From CAVTBX01 sp963733135 (lineage in GTDB: Bacteria; Actinomycetota; Thermoleophilia; Gaiellales; Gaiellaceae): a stretch of 64,000 nucleotides of DNA. This document shows, in pieces, positions 8,165 to 16,445 of the stretch. The notes below the pieces were generated by a model. It saw only the letters and a program-made list of their open reading frames with translations, did no database searches and was not told the DNA's origin. The stretch is taken from the NCBI GenBank assembly GCA_963733135.1, contig CAVTBX010000007.1, forward strand, positions 1 to 64,000, read 5' to 3'. The stretch's first letter is position 1. Each line of letters begins with the position of its first letter. Both the position numbers and the translations under genes were made by a program.

Positions 8165-8335
8165 ATGTGCATCCGGTGCAGAAAGGTCGACGCCCCTCAG
8201 CCGCTCGGCTTCTGCACCGCGTGCGCCTTGAACGCTCGCCTCGAGGTCTTCGAAGGCCTCGGGCGCCTCGAGAGCTACCTCGCCGCCTGGGCGGCCTTCG
8301 CTGACTGGCAGCGGCTCCGCAGTCCCGAAGCCTGA
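8165..8335 (+). CDS. small zinc-ribbon protein
   Basis: 56 residues, MCIRCRKVDAPQPLGFCTAC and onward. Two CxxC knuckles (Cys2/Cys5 and Cys17/Cys20) form a probable zinc ribbon, followed by an amphipathic helix with several Trp (AAWAAFADWQRL). An agaagga ribosome-binding-like sequence lies upstream. Such micro zinc ribbons recur in this window (31882, 47361). Function unknown. Confidence 0.6.
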   Translation: MCIRCRKVDAPQPLGFCTACALNARLEVFEGLGRLESYLAAWAAFADWQRLRSPEA

Positions 8336-8361
8336 ACGTCTAAGCTCGGTCGGAGGAACTA

Positions 8362-8652
8362 GTGCGCGACGCCACGTACTACGTGCAGTTCGAGTCGCCG
8401 GAGGAGCCGGGACGCTGGCACACGATCGCCTGCGTCCACGACCACGCCCTCGCCGACGAGGTCGCACGCCTCGCTGAGGGCTCCTTCGAGCGCACCGCCA
8501 TGCTCACGCACTACCGGGCGCGCGTCCGCTCCCGCTCCGCGCTCCGCCGCGAAGGAGCCCTTGCTCACGCCGAATGGGAGCTCGGAATGGGCCAGCATCG
8601 CGGCTACGGCGAGGCGCTCCTGCACCGCGCCGAGAGTTCGTCGAGATCGTGA
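8362..8652 (+). CDS. hypothetical protein
   Basis: 96 residues from GTG at 8362 behind a cggagg ribosome-binding site. The N-terminal half (RDATYYVQFESPEEPGRWHTIACVHDHALADEVARLAEG) looks like a compact alpha/beta domain; the rest is basic. Not recognised. Its TGA overlaps a GTG (GTGA at 8649-8652) that could start the lamin-tail ORF. Confidence 0.55.
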   Translation: MRDATYYVQFESPEEPGRWHTIACVHDHALADEVARLAEGSFERTAMLTHYRARVRSRSALRREGALAHAEWELGMGQHRGYGEALLHRAESSSRS

Positions 8653-9071
8653 ACGTCGGCGGAACGACCGCCGACCTGAGCGGCTGGAAGCTCGTCTACC
8701 GCTCGGGAGCCGGGGCGACCGACAACTCCCTCGGGACGTTGCCGGACGGCACGACGCTCGCTCCGGGCGAGTACCTGCTCTTCGAGGGCTCGGCGTATGC
8801 GGGCTCGCATCCGGCCGACCGCAAGTTCTCGGCCGGGCTCGCCTCAGCGGCTGGAGGCGTTGGGCTCCGGAGCGCGGACGGCGCCCTCGTCGACTCGGTC
8901 GGCTGGGGAACCGCCACGAACGCGTTCGTCGAGACGGCTGCGGCCGCAGCACCGCCGATCGCGGCGGCGCCGGGCACGAGCGGTGCTCGAAACCCGGACG
9001 GCCACGACACGCACGACAACTCAGCCGACTTCACGGTCGACGACTCACCGAGCCCAGGCGCGGTGAACTAA
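8649..9071 (+). CDS. lamin-tail-domain (LTD) protein, N-terminally short
   Basis: About 140 residues of an LTD immunoglobulin-like fold: NVGGTTADLSGWKLVYRSG, then LPDGTTLAPGEYLLF, GGVGLRSADGALVDSVGWG, and a C-terminal DNSADFTVDDSPSPGAVN. LTD proteins are usually secreted, but no signal peptide is visible and the first strand (normally VVINEI...EFVEIVN) is cut. GTG at 8649 overlaps the previous stop; an ATG at 8574 adds 25 unlike residues. It may be a remnant of a larger secreted protein or a fusion made by deletion. Confidence 0.55.
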   Translation: MNVGGTTADLSGWKLVYRSGAGATDNSLGTLPDGTTLAPGEYLLFEGSAYAGSHPADRKFSAGLASAAGGVGLRSADGALVDSVGWGTATNAFVETAAAAAPPIAAAPGTSGARNPDGHDTHDNSADFTVDDSPSPGAVN

Positions 9072-9131
9072 GCGGTCCAAGAGTTGGGGTCGGGCTCGAA
9101 CAGGGCCCGGCCCCGGCGATCGCCCGTGGGG

Positions 9132-9200
9132 CTAGCGATACCGGTGGACGATGCGACCGCGGTTCAGGTCGTACGGGCTCAGCTCGAGCGTCACGCGGGT
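9132..9200 (-). pseudogene. 3' fragment of infA (translation initiation factor IF-1)
   Basis: On the minus strand, 23 codons read TRVTLELSPYDLNRGRIVHR then YR and a TAG stop. This matches the conserved C-terminus of IF-1 (ELSPYDLTRGRIVYRYR). The remaining two thirds of IF-1 are absent; upstream is the start of an unrelated plus-strand gene. A gene remnant, or possibly a scar of an integration that used the infA 3' end. Confidence 0.75.
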
Positions 9201-9239
9201 CACCAGGGCCCGACCGCCCGCCGTCCTAGCATTCGAGCC

Positions 9240-9998
9240 GTGGAGCGCATCGAGCTCAGGCGGCTCTTTCTCGTCGCCCTGATCGCCTCTCTCTGCCTGA
9301 CTGCGCTCCTGGCGATCGGCATCACGCTCTTCGGATCGTTCAACGAGACGGTCGGGCAGATCCTCGGGACGATTGCGCTTCTCGGGCTATTCAGCCTCGT
9401 CGTACTTCCCGCGGCAATCCTCCTCGACCGAAACCGTGCCGTTGTCCTTGCCTACGGCGTGATCACCCTCGCGACCACGGCGCTGATCGGTGCGCTCGTG
9501 CTCGTCTGGGAGGCGTTCGAGGACTCGAACGAGGCTTGGCGTGTCGTCTCCGCGATCGCTGTCGTGGCGGTTGGAGCCGCGCAGATCGCGACGATGACGG
9601 GTCGCCTGCGTGACGACGATCCGGAGGCCGCGACCCGCCTGTACCGCGCCTCGATCGGAACCGGCATTGGCTTCGTGGCGCTCGTCTGCATCGCACTCGC
9701 CAAGGAGATCGAGGACGAGACGTTCTACCGCGTGCTTGGGGCCGTGGGGGTGCTGAACGTGCTCGTCGTCCTGCTCCAGCCCGCGGTTCGCCGGCTGGCG
9801 GCGACGCGCGAGCCGGCGGTCTCGCCGGGCGAGACGGTTCACCGGTTCCGTTGCACCGTCGACGGTGCGCGAACGGTCGACTACCAGGTGTCCGCTGCCG
9901 ACTTTGCCGCAGCTCTTGCAAGCGCCGTCCGGGTGCTCGAGTCGAACGGGGCGCGAGTCACGATGATCGAACGCGTGGAGCCGAGCGCTGGCGAGTAG
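9240..9998 (+). CDS. polytopic membrane protein, unknown function
   Basis: 252 residues with about six hydrophobic helices between residues ~6 and ~190 (for example LFLVALIASLCLTALLAIGI and LGAVGVLNVLVVLL). A soluble C-terminal domain of ~55 residues follows (VHRFRCTVDGARTVDYQVSA onward). GTG start with TAGCAT 7 nt upstream (leaderless-type). No family recognised. Confidence 0.68.
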   Translation: MERIELRRLFLVALIASLCLTALLAIGITLFGSFNETVGQILGTIALLGLFSLVVLPAAILLDRNRAVVLAYGVITLATTALIGALVLVWEAFEDSNEAWRVVSAIAVVAVGAAQIATMTGRLRDDDPEAATRLYRASIGTGIGFVALVCIALAKEIEDETFYRVLGAVGVLNVLVVLLQPAVRRLAATREPAVSPGETVHRFRCTVDGARTVDYQVSAADFAAALASAVRVLESNGARVTMIERVEPSAGE

Positions 9999-10014
9999 CG
10001 TCAGCCGCGCCCCC

Positions 10015-10020
10015 TAGACT
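10015..10020 (+). promoter_or_regulatory. -10 box (TAGACT) of dnaE, leaderless type
   Basis: TAGACT ends 9 nt before the dnaE GTG, placing the expected transcription start at or next to the start codon. No Shine-Dalgarno is present. Confidence 0.5.
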
Positions 10021-10029
10021 GGACGACCC

Positions 10030-13000
10030 GTGCCCGAGGCGCCGTTTGTCCACCTCCACGTCCACTCCGAGTACTCGATCCTCGACGGGGCGTGCCGGAT
10101 CCCCGACCTCGCGGCTCGCGCGGCCGAGCTCGAGATGCCCGCCGTCACGCTCACGGATCACGGCTCGCTAGCAGGCGCTGTCGAGCTCTACCGGGAGGCC
10201 GGAAAGCACGGTGTGAAGCCGATCGTCGGCTGTGAGGTCTACGTGGCCGACGACCGCCACGCGCAGCGGAAGGGCTATGCGCATCTGACGCTCCTGGCCG
10301 AGTCGAACGAGGGCTACGCGAACCTGATCAAGCTCTCGTCGCTCGGCTACCTCGAGGGTTACTACTACAAGCCGCGGGTCGACTGGGAGCTCCTGAGCGC
10401 GCATTCGGCCGGGCTCCTCGCGCTCTCCGGCTGCCTGTCCGGCCGAGTCTGCAAGGCACTCGAGAACGGCAACCCCGGCGAGGCCGAGACCGAGCTCGGT
10501 CGGCTCGCCGACATCTTCGGGCGCGACTCGACGTATGTCGAGATCCAGGACGCCGGCCTCGAGATCCAGCCGAAGATCAACGAGCAGCTCGCCGAGATCT
10601 CGCAGCGGACGGGCCTGCCGCTCGTCGCGACCGGCGACGTCCACTATCTGAGCCACGAGGACGCGCGGGCCCACGAGGCGCTTCTCTGCATCCAGTCGGG
10701 CGACTCGCTCGCGAACCCCAACCGCTGGCGCTTCGACACCGACCAGTTCTTCTTCAAGACGCCCGCGGAGATGGCGCAGGACTTCGCCGACTACCCGGAG
10801 GCGGTCGCGCGGACGCTCGAGATCGCGGAGCGCTGCACCGTCACGATGGAGCTCGGCCGGATCCTGCTCCCGCACTTCCCGACCCCGGACGGCCGCGATG
10901 CCTTCGACTACCTCGTCGAGCTCTGCGAGAAGGGCCTGGCGAAGCGCTACGAGCGCGTCACTCCCGAGCTCCAGGAGAGGCTCAGGTTCGAGCTGAAGAC
11001 GATCCGCGAGATGGGCTTCGCGGACTACTTCTTGATCGTCTGGGACTTCATCGCGTTTGCGAAGCGAAACGGGATCGGCGTCGGGCCTGGTCGCGGCTCG
11101 GCGGCCGGCTCGCTCGTCGCTTACAGCCTCGAGATCACCGACATCGACCCGATTCAGTACGACTTGCTCTTCGAGCGCTTCCTGAATCCCGGTCGGAAGT
11201 CGATGCCGGACATCGACATCGACTTCTCGGTGCACGGCCGCGACCAGGTCATGAACTACGTCTCCGAGAAGTACGGGCGCGATCGCGTCGCGCAGATCAT
11301 CACCTTCGGGACGATGATGGCGCGTGCAGCGATCCGTGATGCCGGCCGTGTGCTCGACGTCCCGTACGGGTCGGTCGACCGGGTCGCGAAGCTCGTCCCC
11401 GAAGGGCCGAAGGTCTACCTCGCCGACTGCATGAAGAAAGGCGCCGAGCTCAAGCAGGCCTACGACTCAGATGAGCTCGTCCGGCAGATCGTCGACCTGG
11501 CGACGCCGCTTGAGGGCCTCGTCCGGCAGGACTCGATCCACGCGGCCGGGGTCGTGATCGGGGATCGGCCGCTGACCGAGTACGTGCCGCTCCAGCAGAA
11601 AGGCGCCGACCAGGAGGTTGTAACTCAGTTCCCGATGGGCGACGTCGAGGCGCTCGGCCTCCTGAAGATGGACTTCCTCGGGCTGCGCAACCTGGACGTC
11701 ATCGACACGGCGGTCGGGCTCGTGGGCGGGCTCGACATGGTTCAGCTGCCGCTCGACGACGCGGAGACGTACGCGATGCTGAGCCGCGGGGAGTCGACGG
11801 GCGTCTTCCAGTTCGAGTCCTCGGGCATGCGCGAGGCGCTCCGGCAGGTGAAGCCGACCGAGTTCGAGGACCTGATCGCACTCGTCGCGCTCTATCGGCC
11901 GGGGCCGATGGGCTACATCCCTGTGTACGCCAAGCGAAAGGCGGGCGCCGAGCAGCCATCGTTCCTGGACGACCGCCTGCGGCCGATCACCGAGCCGACG
12001 TACGGCATCTGCATCTACCAGGAGCAGTACATGGAGATCGCCAAGCAGCTCGCCGGGTTCAGCCCGGCCGAGGCGGACGATCTCCGCAAAGCGATCGGCA
12101 AAAAGATCCACTCGCTCATGGCCTCCCTGAAGGACAAGTTCCTCGAAGGGTGCGCAGCGAACGGTGTCACGCCGGCGGTCGCGAACCAGCTCTGGAAAGA
12201 CATGGAGCAGGCGCAGGACTACTCGTTCAACAAATCACACGCAGCGTGCTACGCGCTGATCGCCTACCGGACGGCGTACCTGCGGGCGCACCACCCGGCC
12301 GAGTACATGGCGGCACTGATCTCCTCCGTGATGAACACGAAGGACAGGGTGCCCTTGTACGTCGCGGCGTGCGACGAGATGGGGATCGAGGTGCTGCCGC
12401 CGGACGTGAACGAGTCGAGGTCCGACTTCGCGGTCGTCGAAGGCAAGATCCGCTTCGGCTTGAACGCGGTCAAGAACGTGGGGGAGTCGGCGGCCCGCGC
12501 GATCGTGCGCGCGCGGGAGGAGGGCGGCGAGTTCGCGTCGGTGTGGGACTTCGTCGAGCGGGTCGACGCGCAGCTTGTGAACAAGCGGGCTCTCGAGGCG
12601 CTCGTGAAATGCGGGGCGCTGAGCTCGGCCGGCGTCGCTCGGAAGGGCCTGCTGGACAACGAGTGCGAGATGCTCGACCGGGTCGTGGGGTGGGGAGTCA
12701 AGGCGCAGGCGGACCGGCTCTCCGGCCAGGGCTCGATCTTCGACCTCGGTGACGGCGACGCCGACGGCGCCCGGCCGCGACACCACCCGACGATCGCCGG
12801 CGACGAGTACGACAAGAAGATCTTGCTCCAGCTCGAGAAGGAGTCACTGGGCCTCTACGTCTCCGAACATCCGCTTCAGAGCGTCAGAGAGTCGCTTCGG
12901 AGGAAGGTCGATTGCCAGCTCGCCGAGGTCGAGCGTCGACGCGACGGCGAGGTCGTCACCGTCGGAGGCATCGTCGGCGCGCTCAAGTCGTTGACGACGA

Positions 13001-13431
13001 AGCGGGGGGAGCCGATGGTCTTCATGCGGCTCGACGACCTGACGGGCTCGGTCGAGACTGTCGTCTTCAACTCGGTGTACGCGTCGGCGCGCGAGCTGCT
13101 CGTGGCTGACCGGATCCTCGTCCTGAAGGGGCGCGTCGACCACAAGGAGGGGGAGACGAAGCTCGTCGCGATGGAGGTCGTGCCGTTCGAGGCGACGCCC
13201 GAGCGGAGCGAGGTGCGGCTGAAGGTCGATGCGCGCAGGGCGGAGGCGGGCCTGATCCGCAACCTGGCCGAGCTGGTGCGGGAGTACCCAGGCGAGGCGC
13301 CGGTCGTCGTGGCCCTCGAGACGTCACTCGGTGCGAGACAGCTTGCACTTGGGCCGGATTTCCGAGTGCGTCCCGAGCCGGACTTCTTTGCCGAGGTGAA
13401 GTCCCTCCTCGGCGAAGCCGCAGTGAACTAG
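10030..13431 (+). CDS. dnaE: DNA polymerase III alpha subunit
   Basis: 1133-residue replicative polymerase. The N-terminal PHP domain starts with FVHLHVHSEYSILDG. Catalytic aspartates are seen in PDIDIDF (residues ~394-400) and LKMDFLGLRNLD. Helix-hairpin-helix and tandem C-terminal OB-fold regions follow (VVTVGGIVGALKSLTTKRGE at ~980). Length is normal for DnaE1. Replication is cytoplasmic, at the fork. GTG start; the gene stands alone with convergent neighbours at its 3' end. Confidence 0.97.
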   Translation: MPEAPFVHLHVHSEYSILDGACRIPDLAARAAELEMPAVTLTDHGSLAGAVELYREAGKHGVKPIVGCEVYVADDRHAQRKGYAHLTLLAESNEGYANLIKLSSLGYLEGYYYKPRVDWELLSAHSAGLLALSGCLSGRVCKALENGNPGEAETELGRLADIFGRDSTYVEIQDAGLEIQPKINEQLAEISQRTGLPLVATGDVHYLSHEDARAHEALLCIQSGDSLANPNRWRFDTDQFFFKTPAEMAQDFADYPEAVARTLEIAERCTVTMELGRILLPHFPTPDGRDAFDYLVELCEKGLAKRYERVTPELQERLRFELKTIREMGFADYFLIVWDFIAFAKRNGIGVGPGRGSAAGSLVAYSLEITDIDPIQYDLLFERFLNPGRKSMPDIDIDFSVHGRDQVMNYVSEKYGRDRVAQIITFGTMMARAAIRDAGRVLDVPYGSVDRVAKLVPEGPKVYLADCMKKGAELKQAYDSDELVRQIVDLATPLEGLVRQDSIHAAGVVIGDRPLTEYVPLQQKGADQEVVTQFPMGDVEALGLLKMDFLGLRNLDVIDTAVGLVGGLDMVQLPLDDAETYAMLSRGESTGVFQFESSGMREALRQVKPTEFEDLIALVALYRPGPMGYIPVYAKRKAGAEQPSFLDDRLRPITEPTYGICIYQEQYMEIAKQLAGFSPAEADDLRKAIGKKIHSLMASLKDKFLEGCAANGVTPAVANQLWKDMEQAQDYSFNKSHAACYALIAYRTAYLRAHHPAEYMAALISSVMNTKDRVPLYVAACDEMGIEVLPPDVNESRSDFAVVEGKIRFGLNAVKNVGESAARAIVRAREEGGEFASVWDFVERVDAQLVNKRALEALVKCGALSSAGVARKGLLDNECEMLDRVVGWGVKAQADRLSGQGSIFDLGDGDADGARPRHHPTIAGDEYDKKILLQLEKESLGLYVSEHPLQSVRESLRRKVDCQLAEVERRRDGEVVTVGGIVGALKSLTTKRGEPMVFMRLDDLTGSVETVVFNSVYASARELLVADRILVLKGRVDHKEGETKLVAMEVVPFEATPERSEVRLKVDARRAEAGLIRNLAELVREYPGEAPVVVALETSLGARQLALGPDFRVRPEPDFFAEVKSLLGEAAVN

Positions 13432-13776
13432 GACGGCGGGCTGCTGGCCGAGCGGGCCCGGCACCGGTGTCTTGAGGCCAGTTCCCGTTCGAGGCCGCAC
13501 ATCCCCGACGCAGCGGCAGCGACGTTTCGGCGCGTTGCCTGTCCCACGCAGACAGCATTCTGCTCCACGGCTGGCGCGCGTAGGCACGTAGCGCGCAAAC
13601 TGGCACACATTCGCCACACCGTCGCGACCGTCGGGCTGTCCCATCGGGACAAGGGCGAGGGTCAGACCCTCAAAGACCGCTTTCGGCGCGATTTCACAGT
13701 CTCGATGCGCTCTTGTGACGCGAGCGTCACAAAGCGATCGCGTACGGCCGGGGCTGAGACCCACGCTCGTTGCGCT
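13432..13776. other. 345-bp intergenic region between convergent genes
   Basis: No convincing gene in either strand. It holds three small palindromes: GTCCC-atc-GGGAC (13638-13650), GAGGGTC-a-GACCCTC (13657-13671) and TTGTGACGC-ga-GCGTCACAA (13713-13732). Since both flanking genes end here, bidirectional terminators or remnants of mobile repeats are the likeliest reading. Confidence 0.5.
13713..13732. repeat. 20-bp near-perfect palindrome
   Basis: TTGTGACGC-GA-GCGTCACAA, two perfect 9-bp arms. It resembles a CRP half-site pair, but the spacing between TGTGA and TCACA is 8 bp, not 6, and there is no downstream promoter. Confidence 0.5.
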
Positions 13777-14589
13777 CTACGCGCGGTTCTTGAGGGCGAG
13801 GATGTCCATGACGTAGCGCCTGCTTTCGCGGAGGACGCCGATCGTCTTCACCGAGCGCTCGCCCTGGTAGTACGCCGCCAGCGCTCGGCGTTCGTCGCCG
13901 CCGAACGCGCGCAGGAGATGCGCGAGATAGGCGACGCCGACCCGGACGTTGCCGTCCGCCGTGTGCGGTACCGCACGCCCGAGCAGCACCGTCTCGACGT
14001 AGCTCCACGTCGACGGCATGACCTGCATGACGCCCATCGCGCCCGCGGACGAGACGGCGTCGGGCTGGTAGCCCGACTCCATCCACGCGAGCGCGCGAAC
14101 CAGACGCGGATCGACCCCGTAGTGCGCCGCCCACGAGTCGAGGGAGCTCTCCGTCGACCAAGCCGCTGCCACAGCGCCGGGCGCAGACACGGAAGCCGCC
14201 ACCGCGCCTGGGATCGAAAGCGACGAGCCGGCGACGATGAAGTTCACGCGCGAGAGCCCGTTCGCCCGCGCGAGCGCGGACACCGACGTGCCGTACCGGG
14301 CCGCGATCGCCGACAGCGTGTCGCCGGCCTGGACGACATAGGAGCCACTCCCCGTGCTCGGGCCAGACCCTCCAGCCGGTAGAGCGAGCACAGCTCCCTC
14401 CACGAGAACACCAGCCGGGTCGAGGTCGTTCGCGCCCGCGAGTGCGCCGACCGTCGTCCCGTGGGCCGCCGCGATCCCGGTCAGCGTGTCACCCCAGCGA
14501 ACCTTGTAGCCGTCAGACGCCTGCGCCTCGGGCACAAACGCCAATCCGAGCCCCACGGCGACGGCAAGACGAACCCCTGTACGAAGCAC
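13777..14589 (-). CDS. secreted LysM-lytic transglycosylase (SLT domain)
   Basis: 270 residues. A Sec signal peptide (about 1-24, ending AQA) is followed by two LysM peptidoglycan-binding motifs (about 27-71 and 84-128) and a soluble-lytic-transglycosylase domain from ~150. The putative catalytic Glu171 is in WMESGYQPDAVSSAGAMGVM, followed by MQVMPSTW. It should cut glycan strands outside the membrane. GTG start behind a gggagg ribosome-binding site. A CCCGGT/ACCGGG hairpin sits immediately before that site. Downstream of hpt on the same strand. Confidence 0.9.
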   Translation of the reverse strand: MLRTGVRLAVAVGLGLAFVPEAQASDGYKVRWGDTLTGIAAAHGTTVGALAGANDLDPAGVLVEGAVLALPAGGSGPSTGSGSYVVQAGDTLSAIAARYGTSVSALARANGLSRVNFIVAGSSLSIPGAVAASVSAPGAVAAAWSTESSLDSWAAHYGVDPRLVRALAWMESGYQPDAVSSAGAMGVMQVMPSTWSYVETVLLGRAVPHTADGNVRVGVAYLAHLLRAFGGDERRALAAYYQGERSVKTIGVLRESRRYVMDILALKNRA

Positions 14590-14667
14590 GAAAAGAAACC
14601 TCCCGGTATCGAGGACCGGGACCGTTCGCGGCCGCCGAGGCCTCTCCTGCCGACCCGCGAGGCCGGT

Positions 14668-15177
14668 TTACCGCTTCGTAACGATCCGGATGTCGGGCAG
14701 CCCGCGATACCTGTCGTCGAGGTCGAAGCCGTAGCCGACGTAGAACTCGTCCGGAACCGTGAAGCCCACGTAGCGAAGCGGGATGTCGTCGACGAGCCGC
14801 CGGTATGGGCGATCGAGGAGCGAGCAGACCGCGACGCTCGCCGGGTCACGAAGCTCAAGCGAGCCGATCAGGTAGTTGAGCGTCAGGCCCGTATCGACGA
14901 CGAGGTCGCACACGAGCACGTCCCGGCCCGCGATCGGCGCGTCAAGGTCCTTCATGACCCGCACGCGGGAGTGCCCGCCGAGAGCCGCGCCGTAGCCGGC
15001 GAGCGCGAGGAAGTCGAGCCCGTGATGAATTGGCAGCGCGCGCGAGAGGTCGGCAATGAAGACCACCGAGGCACGGAGGACGCCGACGAGCAGAGGCTCT
15101 CGATCCCCGTAGTCATCGCCGATCTGGGTTCCGAGCTCGGCAACCCGCCCGGCGATCTGCTCCGCTGAGAGATACAC
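14668..15177 (-). CDS. hpt: hypoxanthine phosphoribosyltransferase-like protein
   Basis: 169-residue type I phosphoribosyltransferase with normal HPRT length: VGVLRASVVFIADLSRAL near the N-terminus, RVRVMKDLDAPIAGRDVLVC, then the PRPP loop DLVVDTGLTLNYL, and a C-terminal PDEFYVGYGFDLDDRYRGLP typical of HPRT. It salvages hypoxanthine/guanine to IMP/GMP. Odd: the usual [DE]-D acidic pair of the PRPP motif (EDIVDTG) reads D-L, so the second acid is lost. GTG start. Followed by the transglycosylase gene 78 bp downstream. Confidence 0.88.
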   Translation of the reverse strand: MYLSAEQIAGRVAELGTQIGDDYGDREPLLVGVLRASVVFIADLSRALPIHHGLDFLALAGYGAALGGHSRVRVMKDLDAPIAGRDVLVCDLVVDTGLTLNYLIGSLELRDPASVAVCSLLDRPYRRLVDDIPLRYVGFTVPDEFYVGYGFDLDDRYRGLPDIRIVTKR

Positions 15178-15223
15178 GTCCCCGACCCTCGGATCCGGGC
15201 CGACAAGCCGCAGGTGAGGCGCG

Positions 15224-15592
15224 CTACGAGGCGAGGTCGAGTCCGTACTTCCCCGCGAGCCGTTCGATGTCCCGCTTGTAGAAGAGCTTCACGTTCAGCT
15301 CGGGATACCGCTCCCGCAGCTTTCGGATCTTGCGGTTCTTGCGTGTGACGAGCGACTGCTTCATCGTCGTCACCTCGAGATACAGATTCTGCTCCGGTAA
15401 GTAGAAGTCGGGCGTCGCCGCCTCGATGACCCGTCCCTCTTCGTCGGTCTCGAGGACGAACGATCGCGGCTCGTACTCCCACGGGATCCCGTAGTAGTCG
15501 AGCAGCTTCGCAACCTCGACCTCTGACTGGTTGACGAAGCGTGGGGGCTCGGCCCCGCAATAAGCCTGGAAATCAGGCCTTTCGCTCGTCAC
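15224..15592 (-). CDS. PD-(D/E)XK nuclease-like protein
   Basis: About 122 residues from GTG at 15592, with TACCGT 7 nt upstream. The core reads FVNQSEVEVAKLLDYYGIPW, then EAATPDFYLPEQNLYLEVTT, then a basic helix TRKNRKIRKLRERYP and LNVKLFYKRDIERLAGKYGL. The E...PDF...LEV layout matches restriction-endonuclease-like folds, though a classical ExK lysine is not obvious. Cytoplasmic, function unknown. It lies just upstream of hpt on the same strand and is divergent from the phosphoesterase operon, 67 bp between starts. Confidence 0.6.
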   Translation of the reverse strand: MTSERPDFQAYCGAEPPRFVNQSEVEVAKLLDYYGIPWEYEPRSFVLETDEEGRVIEAATPDFYLPEQNLYLEVTTMKQSLVTRKNRKIRKLRERYPELNVKLFYKRDIERLAGKYGLDLAS

Positions 15593-15645
15593 CGCGATCA
15601 CGGTACCAGCCGACACGGACGTCGCGGGCGGCTCGGAACCGACAC

Positions 15646-15651
15646 TAAACT
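15646..15651 (+). promoter_or_regulatory. -10 box (TAAACT) of the cyclic-2,3-DPG operon
   Basis: TAAACT ends 8 nt before the GTG of the metallophosphoesterase gene, consistent with a leaderless operon transcript. Confidence 0.5.
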
Positions 15652-15659
15652 CCCGGCTC

Positions 15660-16445
15660 GTGTTCCGGATCGCGCACATCTCGGACCTCCACTGCGGCTC
15701 GCCCCACTTCGTCCCGAACCTGATGGACCGGGCGATCGCCGAGATCAACGAGCTCGAGCCGCACATGGTGATCTGCACAGGAGACCTGACGAACTTCGGG
15801 TTCCGTCAGGAGTACGCGGACGCACGGATCTACCTCGACCGGATCAACTGCGAGACGCTCGTCGTCATCCCGGGCAACCACGACTCCCGAAACGTCGGCT
15901 ACGTCCACTTCGAAGAGATGTTCGGCGATCGAAGCTCGGTCGTGCACAAGGACGGCGTGTCCGTCGTAGCCGTCGACTCCACCGAGCCCGACCTCGATCA
16001 CGGCCAGATCGGCCGCGGCCGGTATCCGTGGATCCTCGAGCAGTTCGCCGAGCCGGCTGACTTCCGGCTCTTCGTCCTTCACCATCACCTGCTGCCCGTC
16101 CCGGGGACCGGCCGGGAGCGAAACATCGTCTACGACGCGGGCGACGCGCTCGAGGTGCTCCAGGAGGCCAGGGTGAACCTCGTCCTCTCCGGGCACAAGC
16201 ACGTGCCGTACGCGTGGCGGCTCGAGAACCTCTTCATCGTCAACACAGGCACGGTCTCGACACTCCGGCTCCGAGGCAAGACGAGGCCCTGTTACAACGT
16301 GATCGAGATCCAGGGTCGGCACGTCGACGTCTGGCGCCGGTATCCATTCCACGGCCAGGAGCGGATCATCCAGTTCTCGGCCGACACGCTCGAGTTCGAG
16401 AAGTACACGGCGCGGATCGAGTCCGAGGTCACCGCGCGGCGATGA
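15660..16445 (+). CDS. metallophosphoesterase (calcineurin-like, Icc/CpdA type)
   Basis: 261 residues with all dimetal-phosphoesterase motifs in order: SDLHCG, CTGDLTN, PGNHDSR, LHHHLLPVPG and LSGHKHVPY. Class III cyclic-nucleotide phosphodiesterases share this pattern. First gene of a four-gene block with 4-bp overlaps; it overlaps the next start as ATGA. Because it is coupled to enzymes making cyclic 2,3-diphosphoglycerate, it might act on that solute or a related phosphate ester (inference). GTG start. Confidence 0.9.
   Translation: MFRIAHISDLHCGSPHFVPNLMDRAIAEINELEPHMVICTGDLTNFGFRQEYADARIYLDRINCETLVVIPGNHDSRNVGYVHFEEMFGDRSSVVHKDGVSVVAVDSTEPDLDHGQIGRGRYPWILEQFAEPADFRLFVLHHHLLPVPGTGRERNIVYDAGDALEVLQEARVNLVLSGHKHVPYAWRLENLFIVNTGTVSTLRLRGKTRPCYNVIEIQGRHVDVWRRYPFHGQERIIQFSADTLEFEKYTARIESEVTARR

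Noticed and set aside
13440..13520. tRNA-like stretch (ctggccgagcgggcccggca, then a gttcgag element)
   Set aside because: It has a D-arm-like TGGCCGAGCGG and a T-loop-like GTTCGAG, but no acceptor-stem pairing and no CCA-adjacent end; it cannot be folded into a proper tRNA by eye.
13713..13732. CRP-type operator TGTGA...TCACA
   Set aside because: Spacing is 8 bp instead of 6, and it lies between two convergent gene ends with no promoter to regulate; kept only as a palindrome.
14590..14667. c-di-AMP (ydaO-type) riboswitch ahead of the LysM-transglycosylase gene
   Set aside because: Such genes often carry one, but the gap to hpt is only 78 bp and just a simple CCCGGT/ACCGGG hairpin is visible; too short for the two-pseudoknot fold.
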